Assembly (NCBI RefSeq): GCF_019312585.1
Contig: NZ_JAHWDP010000003.1
Span: 372,001 to 436,000, forward strand
DNA: 64,000 nucleotides
Reading direction: 5' to 3'
From: Halomarinibacterium sedimenti
GTDB lineage: Bacteria; Bacteroidota; Bacteroidia; Flavobacteriales; Flavobacteriaceae
In this document: positions 43,280 through 52,247 of the stretch, piece after piece
How the letters are laid out: the number at the start of each line of letters is the position of its first letter
Numbering within the stretch: the first letter of the stretch is position 1
Position numbers and translations under genes: made by a program
Notes under the pieces: model-generated
The model's database searches: none
Told to the model about the DNA's origin: nothing
Seen by the model: the letters and a program-made list of their open reading frames with translations, nothing else

Positions 43280-45658
43280 TTATTTATTAAAAAGTTGTTT
43301 CCCTAAAAAATAGGTAGCAATGGTCGTAAAAACTACAATACTTATAGAACTCAACGGCATTAAAATAGCTGCCACTACAGGGGAAAGATTTCCAGACACT
43401 GCAAAGCCAAGCCCTATAAGATTGTACAATAAAGAGAGGATAAAACTCCATTTAATAATCTTCATTCCTCTTTTTGAAATCTTCAAAAAATGAGGTAGTT
43501 GTTCAAATTTTGAAGCATCCAAAATGCCATCACACGCTGGGGAAAACACATTTATATTTTCTGAAACTACTACTCCTACATCGCTTTGTGCAAGTGCTCC
43601 GGCATCGTTTAAACCATCTCCAACCATCATCACTTTTTTACCTGCCTTTTGTAAGTTTTTAATAAACTGAAGCTTGTCATCAGGCTTTTGATCAAAATAC
43701 AATTGTGCATTTTTAGGTAGAATCATTTCCAACCTTCCGCGTTCTCCGTCATTATCACCACTTAAAATAACAATCTCGTTATTTTTGGATATCTCACGAA
43801 ATACATCTGCGAGTCCCTCCCTATAGGTGTTCTGAAAAACAAAACGTCCTTTAAAACCATCGTTACTACTTACGTAGACAGAGGTTTTATTTTCTTCATT
43901 CGAAACGGTATTCCCTTCAACAAAAGAGGAGGAACCAATTTTTATTTCTTGATCTTTATGAGTGGCTAAAATTCCCTTTCCAGCAACTTCCTCAAAATGG
44001 TCTAGAACAGTAATGTTATTTTTATTCAATATTTCGTATAAAGCCCTACTTAACGGATGATTTGAGGCCCGAAGCGAACTTGTTAATAATGTCGATTCTT
44101 CTTCGGTAAGTGGAATTCCTTCATAATAGATTTGACTTTTAGCACTGGTAGTTATCGTTCCTGTTTTATCAAAAACTACAGTATCCACTTGCTCCATTTG
44201 CTCGATGATATAGGCTTCTTTTACATAAAATTTATTCCTTCCATAAATGCGCAACAAATTACCCAACGTAAAAGGAGAAGCTAGCGCAATGGCACACGGA
44301 CAAGCAACAATGAGGACCGCCGTGACTACTTGAAATATTTTTGAAGTATCCACAACAAACCAGAACATGCCTGCCAAAAAAGCGATACTAAGAACGCTAA
44401 TTGTGAAGTGTTTACTAATCTTATTAATTAAGGGTTCAAATAAATGTTGTTTATTATGGGTAAAAACTTCATTACTCCATAATTGGGTTAAGTAGCTCTG
44501 TGCAACTTCCTTTACCGCTTCAACTTCTATAATAGTTCCTTCCTGTCTTCCGCCAGCAAATAATTTATCGCCAGAAGCTTTAGGAACGGGCACCGCCTCT
44601 CCTGTGACAAAGCTATAATCTATTAGTGCATTCCCTTTAAGCAAAATAGCATCTACTGGGAGCAATTCTTTATTCCGAATTAACAATCGGTCGCCTTGTT
44701 TTACTTCATAAATAGGAACTTGTTCTTCGGTATGGCTTTCAGAAAGTCTTGTAATAGCGATAGGGAAATACGATTTATAATCACGTTCAAAGGAAAGGTA
44801 TGAATAAGTCTTTAGCTGAAAATACTTTCCTACCAAAAGAAAGAACACCAATCCTGTAAGGCTGTCAAAAAATCCAGTTCCCCAATCCATGATTATTTCA
44901 AGGGTACTTCTTACAAACAACACAGTTATTCCAAGCGCAATTGGAATATCAATATTTAATATTTTAGAACGCAGTCCTTTATAAGCGGAAATAAAATAGT
45001 CTTTACCAGAGTAAAACACCACTGGAACAGAAAAGGCAAACATAAGCCAACGAAATAAGTGCTTAAATTGGTCGAGCCAATATTCTTCCACCTGAAAATA
45101 TTCGGGAAAAGAGAGAAACATTACGTTTCCAAATGCAAATCCCGCTACGCCTAATTGGTATATAAGTTTATTATTGGTCTTTTTTGTTTTTGTATCTAAG
45201 CTGTCCAAAGAGATGTTTGGCTCATACCCTATTCTTGTCAGGAGGGTTACCAAATCTTTAAGCGAAAGTTCTTTGGCAGAAAAAGTGATACGCACCTTTT
45301 TTTTGGGAAAATCCACTTGAGAGGTCCGTACACCTTTGTTTAATTTTTGAAGGTTTTCCAAAACCCAAATACATGAACTACAATGTATGGAAGGGATTAA
45401 AAAAGAAACTATTTGGGTATTGCCATCGGTAAATTCTAAAAGTTTATCGATAATTAATTTATTATCAAGAAAGTCGAACTTACCTTCAATTTCATTCGGG
45501 GAAGTTCCTGGAGATTTTTCTAAATCGTAATAATATGAAAGATCATTATCGTTTAAAATGTCAAAAACCGTGACACAGCCTTGGCAACAAAAGGACTTTT
45601 CGTCATGTAAAATGGTTTTACTCTCACATAAATCGCCACAATGGTAGCAATGTGCCAT
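43280..45658 (-). CDS. ccoI: Copper-translocating P-type ATPase CcoI/FixI
   Basis: The protein has 792 residues. The N-terminal CYHCGDLC...CCQGCVTVF segment is a DUF2318-like Cys-rich metal domain, then comes an HMA domain with HCSSCIW. The P-type core has TGEAVPVPK (actuator), VACPCAIALASPF (CPC in helix 6), DKTGTIT (phosphorylation Asp), HPLSRAL and MVGDGLNDAGALAQSDVGV. It exports or transfers Cu for the cbb3 oxidase. Transcribed alone from an Fnr-like promoter 56 bp upstream. Confidence 0.95.
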   Translation of the reverse strand: MAHCYHCGDLCESKTILHDEKSFCCQGCVTVFDILNDNDLSYYYDLEKSPGTSPNEIEGKFDFLDNKLIIDKLLEFTDGNTQIVSFLIPSIHCSSCIWVLENLQKLNKGVRTSQVDFPKKKVRITFSAKELSLKDLVTLLTRIGYEPNISLDSLDTKTKKTNNKLIYQLGVAGFAFGNVMFLSFPEYFQVEEYWLDQFKHLFRWLMFAFSVPVVFYSGKDYFISAYKGLRSKILNIDIPIALGITVLFVRSTLEIIMDWGTGFFDSLTGLVFFLLVGKYFQLKTYSYLSFERDYKSYFPIAITRLSESHTEEQVPIYEVKQGDRLLIRNKELLPVDAILLKGNALIDYSFVTGEAVPVPKASGDKLFAGGRQEGTIIEVEAVKEVAQSYLTQLWSNEVFTHNKQHLFEPLINKISKHFTISVLSIAFLAGMFWFVVDTSKIFQVVTAVLIVACPCAIALASPFTLGNLLRIYGRNKFYVKEAYIIEQMEQVDTVVFDKTGTITTSAKSQIYYEGIPLTEEESTLLTSSLRASNHPLSRALYEILNKNNITVLDHFEEVAGKGILATHKDQEIKIGSSSFVEGNTVSNEENKTSVYVSSNDGFKGRFVFQNTYREGLADVFREISKNNEIVILSGDNDGERGRLEMILPKNAQLYFDQKPDDKLQFIKNLQKAGKKVMMVGDGLNDAGALAQSDVGVVVSENINVFSPACDGILDASKFEQLPHFLKISKRGMKIIKWSFILSLLYNLIGLGFAVSGNLSPVVAAILMPLSSISIVVFTTIATYFLGKQLFNK

Positions 45659-45682
45659 AGTTTTTTAGTTACAATTTCTAGG

Positions 45683-45725
45683 CAAAAATGCTTTCAATTA
45701 TGGGATTAAGAAATGATAATTATCA
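45683..45725 (-). promoter_or_regulatory. Fnr-like box and -7 element of ccoI
   Basis: TGATAATTATCA (45714-45725) is a perfect 12-bp palindrome. On the minus strand the context is AACTGAT...ATCAT, and the centre lies 33 bp from CATTTTTG (45683-45690). Confidence 0.72.
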
Positions 45726-45745
45726 GTTATAAAATTCTCCTAAAG

Positions 45746-45788
45746 TGAGTAAAATCATTTAAAATCAACAAAATCCAACGTATATTTA
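45746..45788 (+). promoter_or_regulatory. Fnr-like box and -7 element of the divergent usp gene
   Basis: TGAGTAAAATCA (45746-45757) is a weaker match (AAGTGAG...ATCAT), but its centre is again 33 bp from TATATTTA (45781-45788). The ATG follows 18 bp later. Two boxes in one 148-bp intergenic region thus serve divergent genes. Confidence 0.6.
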
Positions 45789-45806
45789 GGTATAAATTTT
45801 ATTGAG

Positions 45807-46619
45807 ATGAAACGCATTTTATTACCCACGGATTTTTCAAAAAACTCCTTAAACGCTGTAAACTATTCTATGGAATTTTTTAAAGGAAAGACTTGTGAAT
45901 TTTATTTTTTGAATGTTCAAAAGCCTTCAGAATTTGTTTCAAGTGATATTTATACGGCTTCTCCTATGGATAGTACCATCTATGCCTCCATTGCTGAAGA
46001 CAACAAGAAAAAATTGAATACGTTGGTAGCAAAATATTCAAAAAAATATGCTTCAGAGTCTTTTACTTTTGAAGGCATTTTTGATTTTGATGTGTTTGTA
46101 GATTCGGTGCAGCAAACCATCCATTCAAAACATATTGAACTAGTTATTTTAGGTACAAATGGTGCTACTGGAGCAGAAGAAGTAATCTTTGGAAGTAATA
46201 CTCTTAAACTTATTCGCAACCTCCAACACCCTATTCTTGCCATCCCAGAAGGCTATAAATACTCTTCAATTTCTTCCATATTATTTACAATTAAAGAAGA
46301 TGATGATTTTCATCCGGATGCTTTACTTCCTATAAGTGAATTGGTAAAAGGAAAAAATGTTTCCTTACAAGTGTTACAGCTTGACACAAAGAAAAAATTA
46401 CCCAAAAGCTCACTGCATAAACAGTTTTCTGAAATAAAATACCATCATATTGAAAATGTACCAACTCCTGAAGCTGTAAGTAGTTTTGAGCAATTATTCA
46501 AGGTAGATTTGCACGCCATTTTTATTCATCCCAAATCCTTTTTTGAAAGAATATTTTCTGGAACAGACGCCCCACAACTTAGTTACGAAAGTAGAGTACC
46601 CTTGCTTGTTTTAAAATAA
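45807..46619 (+). CDS. Tandem universal stress protein
   Basis: The protein has 270 residues, i.e. two USP domains. The first starts MKRILLPTDFSKNSLNAVNYSMEFF and has the nucleotide-loop motif LGTNGATGAEEVIFGSNTLKLI (G-x2-G-x9-G-S/N). The second domain is degenerate. USPs of this type bind ATP and act in survival under energy limitation. Divergent from ccoI; the start is preceded by an Fnr-like box and a -7 element. Confidence 0.9.
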   Translation: MKRILLPTDFSKNSLNAVNYSMEFFKGKTCEFYFLNVQKPSEFVSSDIYTASPMDSTIYASIAEDNKKKLNTLVAKYSKKYASESFTFEGIFDFDVFVDSVQQTIHSKHIELVILGTNGATGAEEVIFGSNTLKLIRNLQHPILAIPEGYKYSSISSILFTIKEDDDFHPDALLPISELVKGKNVSLQVLQLDTKKKLPKSSLHKQFSEIKYHHIENVPTPEAVSSFEQLFKVDLHAIFIHPKSFFERIFSGTDAPQLSYESRVPLLVLK

Positions 46620-47249
46620 TTAATCCACTAAAACAATTTCGTTTTCTTCTAAGGCATTAAGTAACACTTTTACATATTGTTTTATGGATTTAGAACGCTT
46701 TTCTGGAGCCACTAAATCTATATTTCCTTTCCATAAAAGTTCGCGCTCTTTACCTGCGCAAATACAAAAAACAGAAGTTTCCGTATGATAAATTTTATAG
46801 CTATTGGTCTCTCGTGTGGTATATACACTTTGGTTTTCAATATAATACTCTTTAAAGTTTAAAAAGTCTCTATCAAAATTTTTGGAAGCTTGCATCAAAG
46901 TAACTTTTTCTTCTGCTCCTATTAGTTTTGAAAATATCACACTATCAAAACCTGCTTCAAGCAAAGAGTTTTCAATAAGATCCATTTCTTTTTCGGTCTT
47001 CTCTTCTACTTGAAACACATTCTCAAAAAAGTCGATACTGCGTACGGCTACAACGCCTTTACTTTCTAGAGATTTTGATAGCTCTTCTTCAAAACTTCTA
47101 CGTACTTCTATATCTGAACTCATCCCAACAACGAGTATTTTATTGGCTTCATACACAGGAGTATCTTGACTTTTCCATTGATTGACTAGTTTTGTTGAGG
47201 AACAACTAGACAAAATGAAAATTAGTAGTAACATTACAATGTTTTTCAT
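46620..47249 (-). CDS. Uncharacterised lipoprotein of the Fnr-box regulon
   Basis: The protein has 209 residues with lipobox IFILSSC-S. The mature part begins STKLVNQWKSQDTPVYEANKILVVGMSSDIEVRRSFEEELSKSLESKGV, which looks like an alpha/beta domain of the DUF4136/TolB-N kind that recurs in outer membrane lipoproteins. I cannot name the function. It converges on the usp gene (adjacent ends, no gap) and has a box upstream. Confidence 0.75.
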   Translation of the reverse strand: MKNIVMLLLIFILSSCSSTKLVNQWKSQDTPVYEANKILVVGMSSDIEVRRSFEEELSKSLESKGVVAVRSIDFFENVFQVEEKTEKEMDLIENSLLEAGFDSVIFSKLIGAEEKVTLMQASKNFDRDFLNFKEYYIENQSVYTTRETNSYKIYHTETSVFCICAGKERELLWKGNIDLVAPEKRSKSIKQYVKVLLNALEENEIVLVD

Positions 47250-47275
47250 AACATATATTTTTAAATAATTAACTA

Positions 47276-47318
47276 GTAAAGTAGCTATTTACTAAATCAT
47301 TTTCAATGACCAAAATCA
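47276..47318 (-). promoter_or_regulatory. Fnr-like box upstream of the lipoprotein gene (weak -7 element)
   Basis: On the minus strand TGATTTTGGTCA (47307-47318), in the context AACTGAT...GTCAT. At the 33-bp position the -7 sequence is TACTTTAC, a poor match, so this site is the least certain of the nine apart from its box. Confidence 0.5.
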
Positions 47319-47331
47319 GTTTCAGGTTATT

Positions 47332-48702
47332 TTATAATAATACTTCGGTTGTTTCATACAATTTTGGAAGATTTACCTTCCAACCCAATTTTTCTTGAAT
47401 TTTCACTCGTAAGGCATCCCTCGCAGTAGGTTCTCCGTGAATTAAAAATACCTCTTCAGGTATGTTTTTTATCTCACTCACCCATTCCAATAAATCACCC
47501 TGATCTCCATGAGCCGATAGACTTTCAATATGATGAATCTCCGCTTTTACAGGATAATATTTTCCGAAGAACTTAATCTCATGAGAACCTTCCAATAATT
47601 GTCTACCTCGTGTTCCTTCTCCTTGATATCCTACCAAAAGAATACTTGTGTTGGGTTCATCTATGAGTTGCTTTAAATACGTTAAAACACGTCCTCCTGT
47701 AACCATTCCGCTCCCCGCTATCACAACTTTAGGTCGAGGGTCATCGATGGTTTCCCAAGTTTCTTTGTAGGAAGTAATAATATTCATTCTGCTTTTAAGC
47801 GCACTCACCTCTTTATTTGATAGTTTATGCCATTCTGGAAACTGTTGAAAAACCGATGTAACATTATTTCCCATAGGACTATCCACAAAAATGGGAATAT
47901 TAGGGATGGAATTTTGTTGATATAACCTCCATAGTAAATACATCAACACTTGTAACCGTTCCACCGCAAATGAAGGAATGATAAGTGTTCCTCGGTTATA
48001 GATGGTTTTATGTATTAACTCTGTAAGCTTTTCTGAAACACTTTCCTTGGGATGCAATTTGTTACCATAGGTACTTTCCATAAACAGGTAGTCGGCCCAT
48101 TGTGGTTTTTGGGGTGGATACAGTAAATGATCTTCCTTCCTTCCTACATCCCCCGAAAAAACAAACGTTTTTTCAAAAATCTGTAGTTCGATAAAAGTTG
48201 ATCCAATGATATGGCCGTTGTATATAAAGCGACATTTAATATGGTCAGATAGTGTTACCCAAGTATCTTTTGGTGTGTTTTTAAATTTTGGAAGCGTCTT
48301 AAAAACATCTTCCAAGGTATAAAATGGCAGTGCGGGCTTATGGGAAGAATAACCCTCTTCATTAGCTCTTTCTGCTTCTTCCTCATGAATTTTAGCACTA
48401 TCGCGTAGAATAATTTCAGCAATATCTAATGTAGGTGCTGTGCCTAAGATTTTACCATGAAATCCTTGCATTACTAATCGAGGTAAATAACCTGTATGAT
48501 CCAAATGCCCATGGGTAAGAAGCACATAATCTATGGTAGAAACATCAAAAGGGATATCCTCCCAGTTATGATTTCTCAATTCTTTTAATCCTTGAAAAAC
48601 ACCGCAATCAATCATCAGATTAATTTCGGGGGTTTCAATAATAAATTTTGATCCCGTAACCGTTCCCGAAGCTCCTAAGAAATGAATTTTAGCTTTTTTC
48701 AT
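47332..48702 (-). CDS. Beta-CASP metallo-beta-lactamase-fold hydrolase
   Basis: The protein has 456 residues. The metallo motif HGHLDHTGYLPRL, further ligands in SGDVGR, FSGDV-type strands and ESTYG, then the beta-CASP segment (PSFAVERLQVLMYLL, SGMVTGGRVLTYL) and the C-terminal H-x-E LSAHGDQGDLLEW. This is the pattern of prokaryotic RNA-processing exo/endonucleases of the YSH1/CPSF73 group. It ends an operon with two usp genes and an ATP-cone gene, an association also seen elsewhere in flavobacteria. Confidence 0.92.
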   Translation of the reverse strand: MKKAKIHFLGASGTVTGSKFIIETPEINLMIDCGVFQGLKELRNHNWEDIPFDVSTIDYVLLTHGHLDHTGYLPRLVMQGFHGKILGTAPTLDIAEIILRDSAKIHEEEAERANEEGYSSHKPALPFYTLEDVFKTLPKFKNTPKDTWVTLSDHIKCRFIYNGHIIGSTFIELQIFEKTFVFSGDVGRKEDHLLYPPQKPQWADYLFMESTYGNKLHPKESVSEKLTELIHKTIYNRGTLIIPSFAVERLQVLMYLLWRLYQQNSIPNIPIFVDSPMGNNVTSVFQQFPEWHKLSNKEVSALKSRMNIITSYKETWETIDDPRPKVVIAGSGMVTGGRVLTYLKQLIDEPNTSILLVGYQGEGTRGRQLLEGSHEIKFFGKYYPVKAEIHHIESLSAHGDQGDLLEWVSEIKNIPEEVFLIHGEPTARDALRVKIQEKLGWKVNLPKLYETTEVLL

Positions 48703-48705
48703 CCT

Positions 48706-49533
48706 TTAAAAATTACAAAGCATATCTACTTCTTTTAATATTCGTTCTTTTCTGCTTTCAGAAATTCCTAAATGATCCAAATAAAAATTGTCTTTGTGTA
48801 ATTGTCTGCACAAAACGATATCTCTACTTAAAAGAAAGGTTTTCTCTCTATTGGTAAGTAATGTTGAAACTGTTATTGGATAGAGTCCAAGTCTATCAAT
48901 CCTATCCTTTAGTCCATCATTTTTTGGATAATCCCAACTTAACAAATATAATCCTACACACGTACCATAATCTAAAGCGTCTTTTGTGAATTGCGTATTG
49001 GTAATCACCCAGCCTTCATTTGGGGTGTCTTTTCGTTTATAATTTAGAATATCTTGATATCGAGAATGAATATAGAGTGGCACTTTTACATCACACTTTC
49101 TACTGGGGTCACTATGAAATTTACATTCGGCTACAATATGCTGTCCATTTTTGTGAGCCACTACATCTACTTCGTGACTCACACATTTTCCTTGCATAAC
49201 TTGCCCTACTTTTACATCGTATCCCGAATATTCTAGTAAAGCTCCTACAAAACGTTCAAAAGGAAAGCCTGTGGGACCCAATTCGTAAATCGCTCTTTTC
49301 AACTTGTATTTTGAAGCAAAAATGGATTTCTTTTTTTTCAATAGTGCAAAGGCTCTATTATAAATCTCCTTGGTTGAAATACCTTGATATAGTTCGTCTC
49401 TTACGGTATCTATGATTTGCTGAATTGTTTTTTCATCAGATCCACTTCTTCTTAAAGAACTGCGAAGTTTTTCGATAGAAAACTTTACCACATTCCCCGA
49501 AGATTTTATAACATCAAAATTGGTTTCTTCCAT
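48706..49533 (-). CDS. ATP-cone domain fused to a restriction-endonuclease-like domain
   Basis: The protein has 275 residues. Residues 1 to about 90 are an ATP-cone (VIKSSGNVVKFSIEKLRSSLRRSG... GISTKEIYNRAFALLKK), the allosteric nucleotide sensor of ribonucleotide reductase and NrdR. Residues about 88-190 look like an Mrr-type PD-(D/E)xK nuclease: E93, then HEVDVVA (D123), then VAECK (E136, K138). A short C-terminal region follows. ATP level would gate the nuclease; this is inference. It lies 3 bp from both the usp gene upstream and the beta-CASP gene downstream. Confidence 0.85.
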   Translation of the reverse strand: MEETNFDVIKSSGNVVKFSIEKLRSSLRRSGSDEKTIQQIIDTVRDELYQGISTKEIYNRAFALLKKKKSIFASKYKLKRAIYELGPTGFPFERFVGALLEYSGYDVKVGQVMQGKCVSHEVDVVAHKNGQHIVAECKFHSDPSRKCDVKVPLYIHSRYQDILNYKRKDTPNEGWVITNTQFTKDALDYGTCVGLYLLSWDYPKNDGLKDRIDRLGLYPITVSTLLTNREKTFLLSRDIVLCRQLHKDNFYLDHLGISESRKERILKEVDMLCNF

Positions 49534-49536
49534 AGA

Positions 49537-50385
49537 TTAATTTCTAAAGTCGTGAAGCGCTAGTATAGGTATTTTTGCCTTGAGTCCTAATTCCTTTACA
49601 AGAGGTTTTGAAAAAAGTGTCGAAAAAAAAGTGTGTTTTTTATTGATAAAGGCCACCATACCACTATCTCTACTTTGAATAAACAACTCCACCCCTTCAT
49701 TAATGTTTTTACTTTCTAAAAAATGAAAACTATATTCTAAAACATCAAAATATTCTTCAAGCAAAGATTTGAAATTAAGTTGCTCCTCACTTAAATCTCC
49801 TCCTTCATTTATATGAAGCACTCGAATGGGGGCATTGGTGATTTTTGCAATATCTATTAAGTAATCCAACTCTCTCTTTTTAAAATGAGTTTTAAAACTA
49901 GTCGGGAAAACAATTTCAGAAACTGAAGTATATATTGTCCCTTTAGGAATGGCCAACACTGGGCAATTTCGAATTTTTTCCATCACCGTAACGGTATTAC
50001 TACCAAAGCTAATGTTGAGAGCATCGGTACTTCCTTTTGTGCCCATGACTATTAAGCCAATGTCTTTTGATTCCACAATTTCTTTTAAAGCAACAATAAG
50101 GTCATTTTGCTGTGAAAGAGTTACATAAGAGTGCATATCACTTTCATCTCTAAAAGAAAGGCGCTGCAAAACTTTTTCGAGGCCTTTTTCAGAATTTCCC
50201 TTAAAGGTATCTACAAGTGTAGAGTCTAATTGAGGCACCATAAGATTGTCTGTGGCAAAATCTGCAAGACTATACACATTTAAAATGTAGAACTCACAGG
50301 GTTCATTTTTAAATAAATCCACGGCATAGGCAATGGCATCCCAAGCATTTCTTGAAAAATCTGTTGGAATTAATACTTTTCTCAT
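49537..50385 (-). CDS. Tandem universal stress protein
   Basis: The protein has 282 residues and two USP domains, starting MRKVLIPTDFSRNAWDAIAYAVDLF. The nucleotide motif is MGTKGSTDALNISFGSNTVTVMEKI. It is 10 bp after the preceding usp gene, inside an operon that also carries the ATP-cone nuclease-like and beta-CASP genes. Confidence 0.92.
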   Translation of the reverse strand: MRKVLIPTDFSRNAWDAIAYAVDLFKNEPCEFYILNVYSLADFATDNLMVPQLDSTLVDTFKGNSEKGLEKVLQRLSFRDESDMHSYVTLSQQNDLIVALKEIVESKDIGLIVMGTKGSTDALNISFGSNTVTVMEKIRNCPVLAIPKGTIYTSVSEIVFPTSFKTHFKKRELDYLIDIAKITNAPIRVLHINEGGDLSEEQLNFKSLLEEYFDVLEYSFHFLESKNINEGVELFIQSRDSGMVAFINKKHTFFSTLFSKPLVKELGLKAKIPILALHDFRN

Positions 50386-50395
50386 GGTATTGGAT

Positions 50396-51241
50396 TTAAT
50401 TTATGGGTAGTAATAAATAAGGTATTTCCATTTTGTTTCCTACTCTTTTTATAACTGCTTCCCTAAATAACTTATTAAAAATATTGTGTTTTCGATTCAC
50501 TAAGATTAGTAAATCCAATCTGTTTTCTAAAGCGTATTTTGCCAGAGATTCTGAGATACTATTTAGTGTCTTTAGATGATGGAAATGTACATTCAGGTTA
50601 TCCAAGCTATTTTTGAAAGCACTACGGGTCTTCAATTGCTCTTCACTTAAAGTACTTTCTTCTCCAACATAAAGTATCTCGAGGGTAGAATTAAAATTGA
50701 GTATTAATTCATTAATTGGGGGTACTTGTTGAAGAGGATAAAAGGTACTAAAATCTGTAGCAAAACCTACTTTTAGCGGTGCTTCAAATTTAGATATACT
50801 TGGGACAATAAGTAAAGAACATCCTTTAATTTTAGTTGTCATTTTAGACGTGGTGCTTCCAACCAAAATATTTTCATCTGCAGTTCTTCCTTTAGTTCCC
50901 ATTACAGTAAGTGCAATTTCTTCTTCTTTAATAAGCTTATTTACTGCTCTAAAAATCCCCATTCCTGTGGATATAAAACGAAATGTACTTTTAGTCTTTC
51001 CCAATTTTTGTTTCATCTTATCGATAAAACTATTGCCTTCCAGTATAGAATCATCATACAGTTTGTCTAAAACATATTCAGATTTGCCAATATCAACCCT
51101 ACTGGTAAGGTTTGAAGCTTCATTTTCAAATGAATAAACCACAATAAATTCTACTTTTTCACCTCCAAATACTTTAGCCGCATAGAAAAAGGCATCACTA
51201 GCATTTTCTGAAAAATCTGTTGGAATTAATATTTTTTTCAT
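50396..51241 (-). CDS. Tandem universal stress protein, first gene of the usp-ATPcone-betaCASP operon
   Basis: The protein has 281 residues from ATG 51241 (MKKILIPTDFSENASDAFFYAAKVF); a longer frame starting at 51268 would begin within the -7 element. The nucleotide motif is MGTKGRTADENILVGSTTSKMTTK, and the second domain is degenerate. An Fnr-like box upstream drives the four-gene operon. Confidence 0.9.
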   Translation of the reverse strand: MKKILIPTDFSENASDAFFYAAKVFGGEKVEFIVVYSFENEASNLTSRVDIGKSEYVLDKLYDDSILEGNSFIDKMKQKLGKTKSTFRFISTGMGIFRAVNKLIKEEEIALTVMGTKGRTADENILVGSTTSKMTTKIKGCSLLIVPSISKFEAPLKVGFATDFSTFYPLQQVPPINELILNFNSTLEILYVGEESTLSEEQLKTRSAFKNSLDNLNVHFHHLKTLNSISESLAKYALENRLDLLILVNRKHNIFNKLFREAVIKRVGNKMEIPYLLLPIN

Positions 51242-51265
51242 TGTGTATAGAAGTAATAATGAATT

Positions 51266-51308
51266 CAAACATATAAGTTACTTAGAACAAAAAGAATGAT
51301 AATTATCA
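51266..51308 (-). promoter_or_regulatory. Fnr-like box and -7 element of the usp-ATPcone-betaCASP operon
   Basis: TGATAATTATCA (51297-51308) is a perfect palindrome, with context ACTGAT...ATCAT on the minus strand. Its centre is 33 bp from TATGTTTG (51266-51273), an exact TAnnTTTG match. Confidence 0.8.
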
Positions 51309-51336
51309 GTAGCTTATAGTTTGCTATGAAGAAACC

Positions 51337-52176
51337 CTACTCGTGAAGCACTAAAAAAGGAATTTTAGTATGGTAACTTATTTTGGCGACTTTAGGTTTA
51401 AATAAAAGTCGTTGAAAGAAATTTAAGTTTTTACCAACCATAGCAATAATATTAATATCCATAGAATCTATAAACGATTGTAATCCAGACTCTAGTTCTG
51501 GACTTTGTATCCAATGGAAGCTATGCGCTGTTCCTTGAAGGACATCACTTAAATATTCTCTATTTTTTACTTGTTCTGTTTCTAGGTTACCACCTCTCCT
51601 AACGACTCGTAATATTTTAATTGTAGATGTATGATAACTTGCAAAAGATTGTAGAGTTTTTAAAACTCTGTTTTTATAAGGCATATTAAAATCTGTTGGG
51701 AATGCTATATTCGCTGGATTCTGAAAACAAGCATTTTCTGGCACTATTAGGGTTGGGCATTTAACTCGAGTAATCACTGCACCAGAATGAGATCCTACAG
51801 TAACTTCCTTCAAGCCGGAAGCACCCTTGGTCCCCATAACAATTAAATCTATATCCCATTTTTTTGAAGCCTTTCTAATACCTTCAACAAATAACGAATT
51901 TTCAAAATGAGTATAAAGTCTATGTTTATGGTTTGGAAAATTAAGTTGTATTCTATCCAATAGATCATCTAATTTTGCCAAAGCTCCTTTAGATTGTGCA
52001 GCAGTAAAGGCAAGACCATTTGTATGTAAATCATCATTTAAGTTTTCTGCAATCCCCTGAAAACCTAAATGCAAGAAATGAATATCCAACATTTCACCTT
52101 TAAAAAAGGCAAAAACATACGCTATCGCATTCCACGAGTTTTCAGAAAAATCTGTTGGGACGAGAATTCGCTGCAT
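51337..52176 (-). CDS. Tandem universal stress protein
   Basis: The protein has 279 residues from ATG 52176 (MQRILVPTDFSENSWNAIAYVFAFF). The nucleotide motif is VMGTKGASGLKEVTVGSHSGAVI. An Fnr-like box with a perfect -7 element sits upstream, between this gene and the regulator gene. Same two-domain plan as its neighbours, with which it shares ancestry by duplication. Confidence 0.92.
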   Translation of the reverse strand: MQRILVPTDFSENSWNAIAYVFAFFKGEMLDIHFLHLGFQGIAENLNDDLHTNGLAFTAAQSKGALAKLDDLLDRIQLNFPNHKHRLYTHFENSLFVEGIRKASKKWDIDLIVMGTKGASGLKEVTVGSHSGAVITRVKCPTLIVPENACFQNPANIAFPTDFNMPYKNRVLKTLQSFASYHTSTIKILRVVRRGGNLETEQVKNREYLSDVLQGTAHSFHWIQSPELESGLQSFIDSMDINIIAMVGKNLNFFQRLLFKPKVAKISYHTKIPFLVLHE

Positions 52177-52194
52177 ATCTTCTACTTTCTGGTC

Positions 52195-52237
52195 CAAAAA
52201 TAAAGTGGACAAGGAGCAGAAAGAATGATAAATATCA
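52195..52237 (-). promoter_or_regulatory. Fnr-like box and -7 element of the usp gene at 51337-52176
   Basis: On the minus strand TGATATTTATCA (52226-52237), in the context AACTGAT...ATCAT, with its centre 33 bp from TATTTTTG (52195-52202), an exact -7 match. Confidence 0.8.
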
Positions 52238-52247
52238 GTTTATAGGA

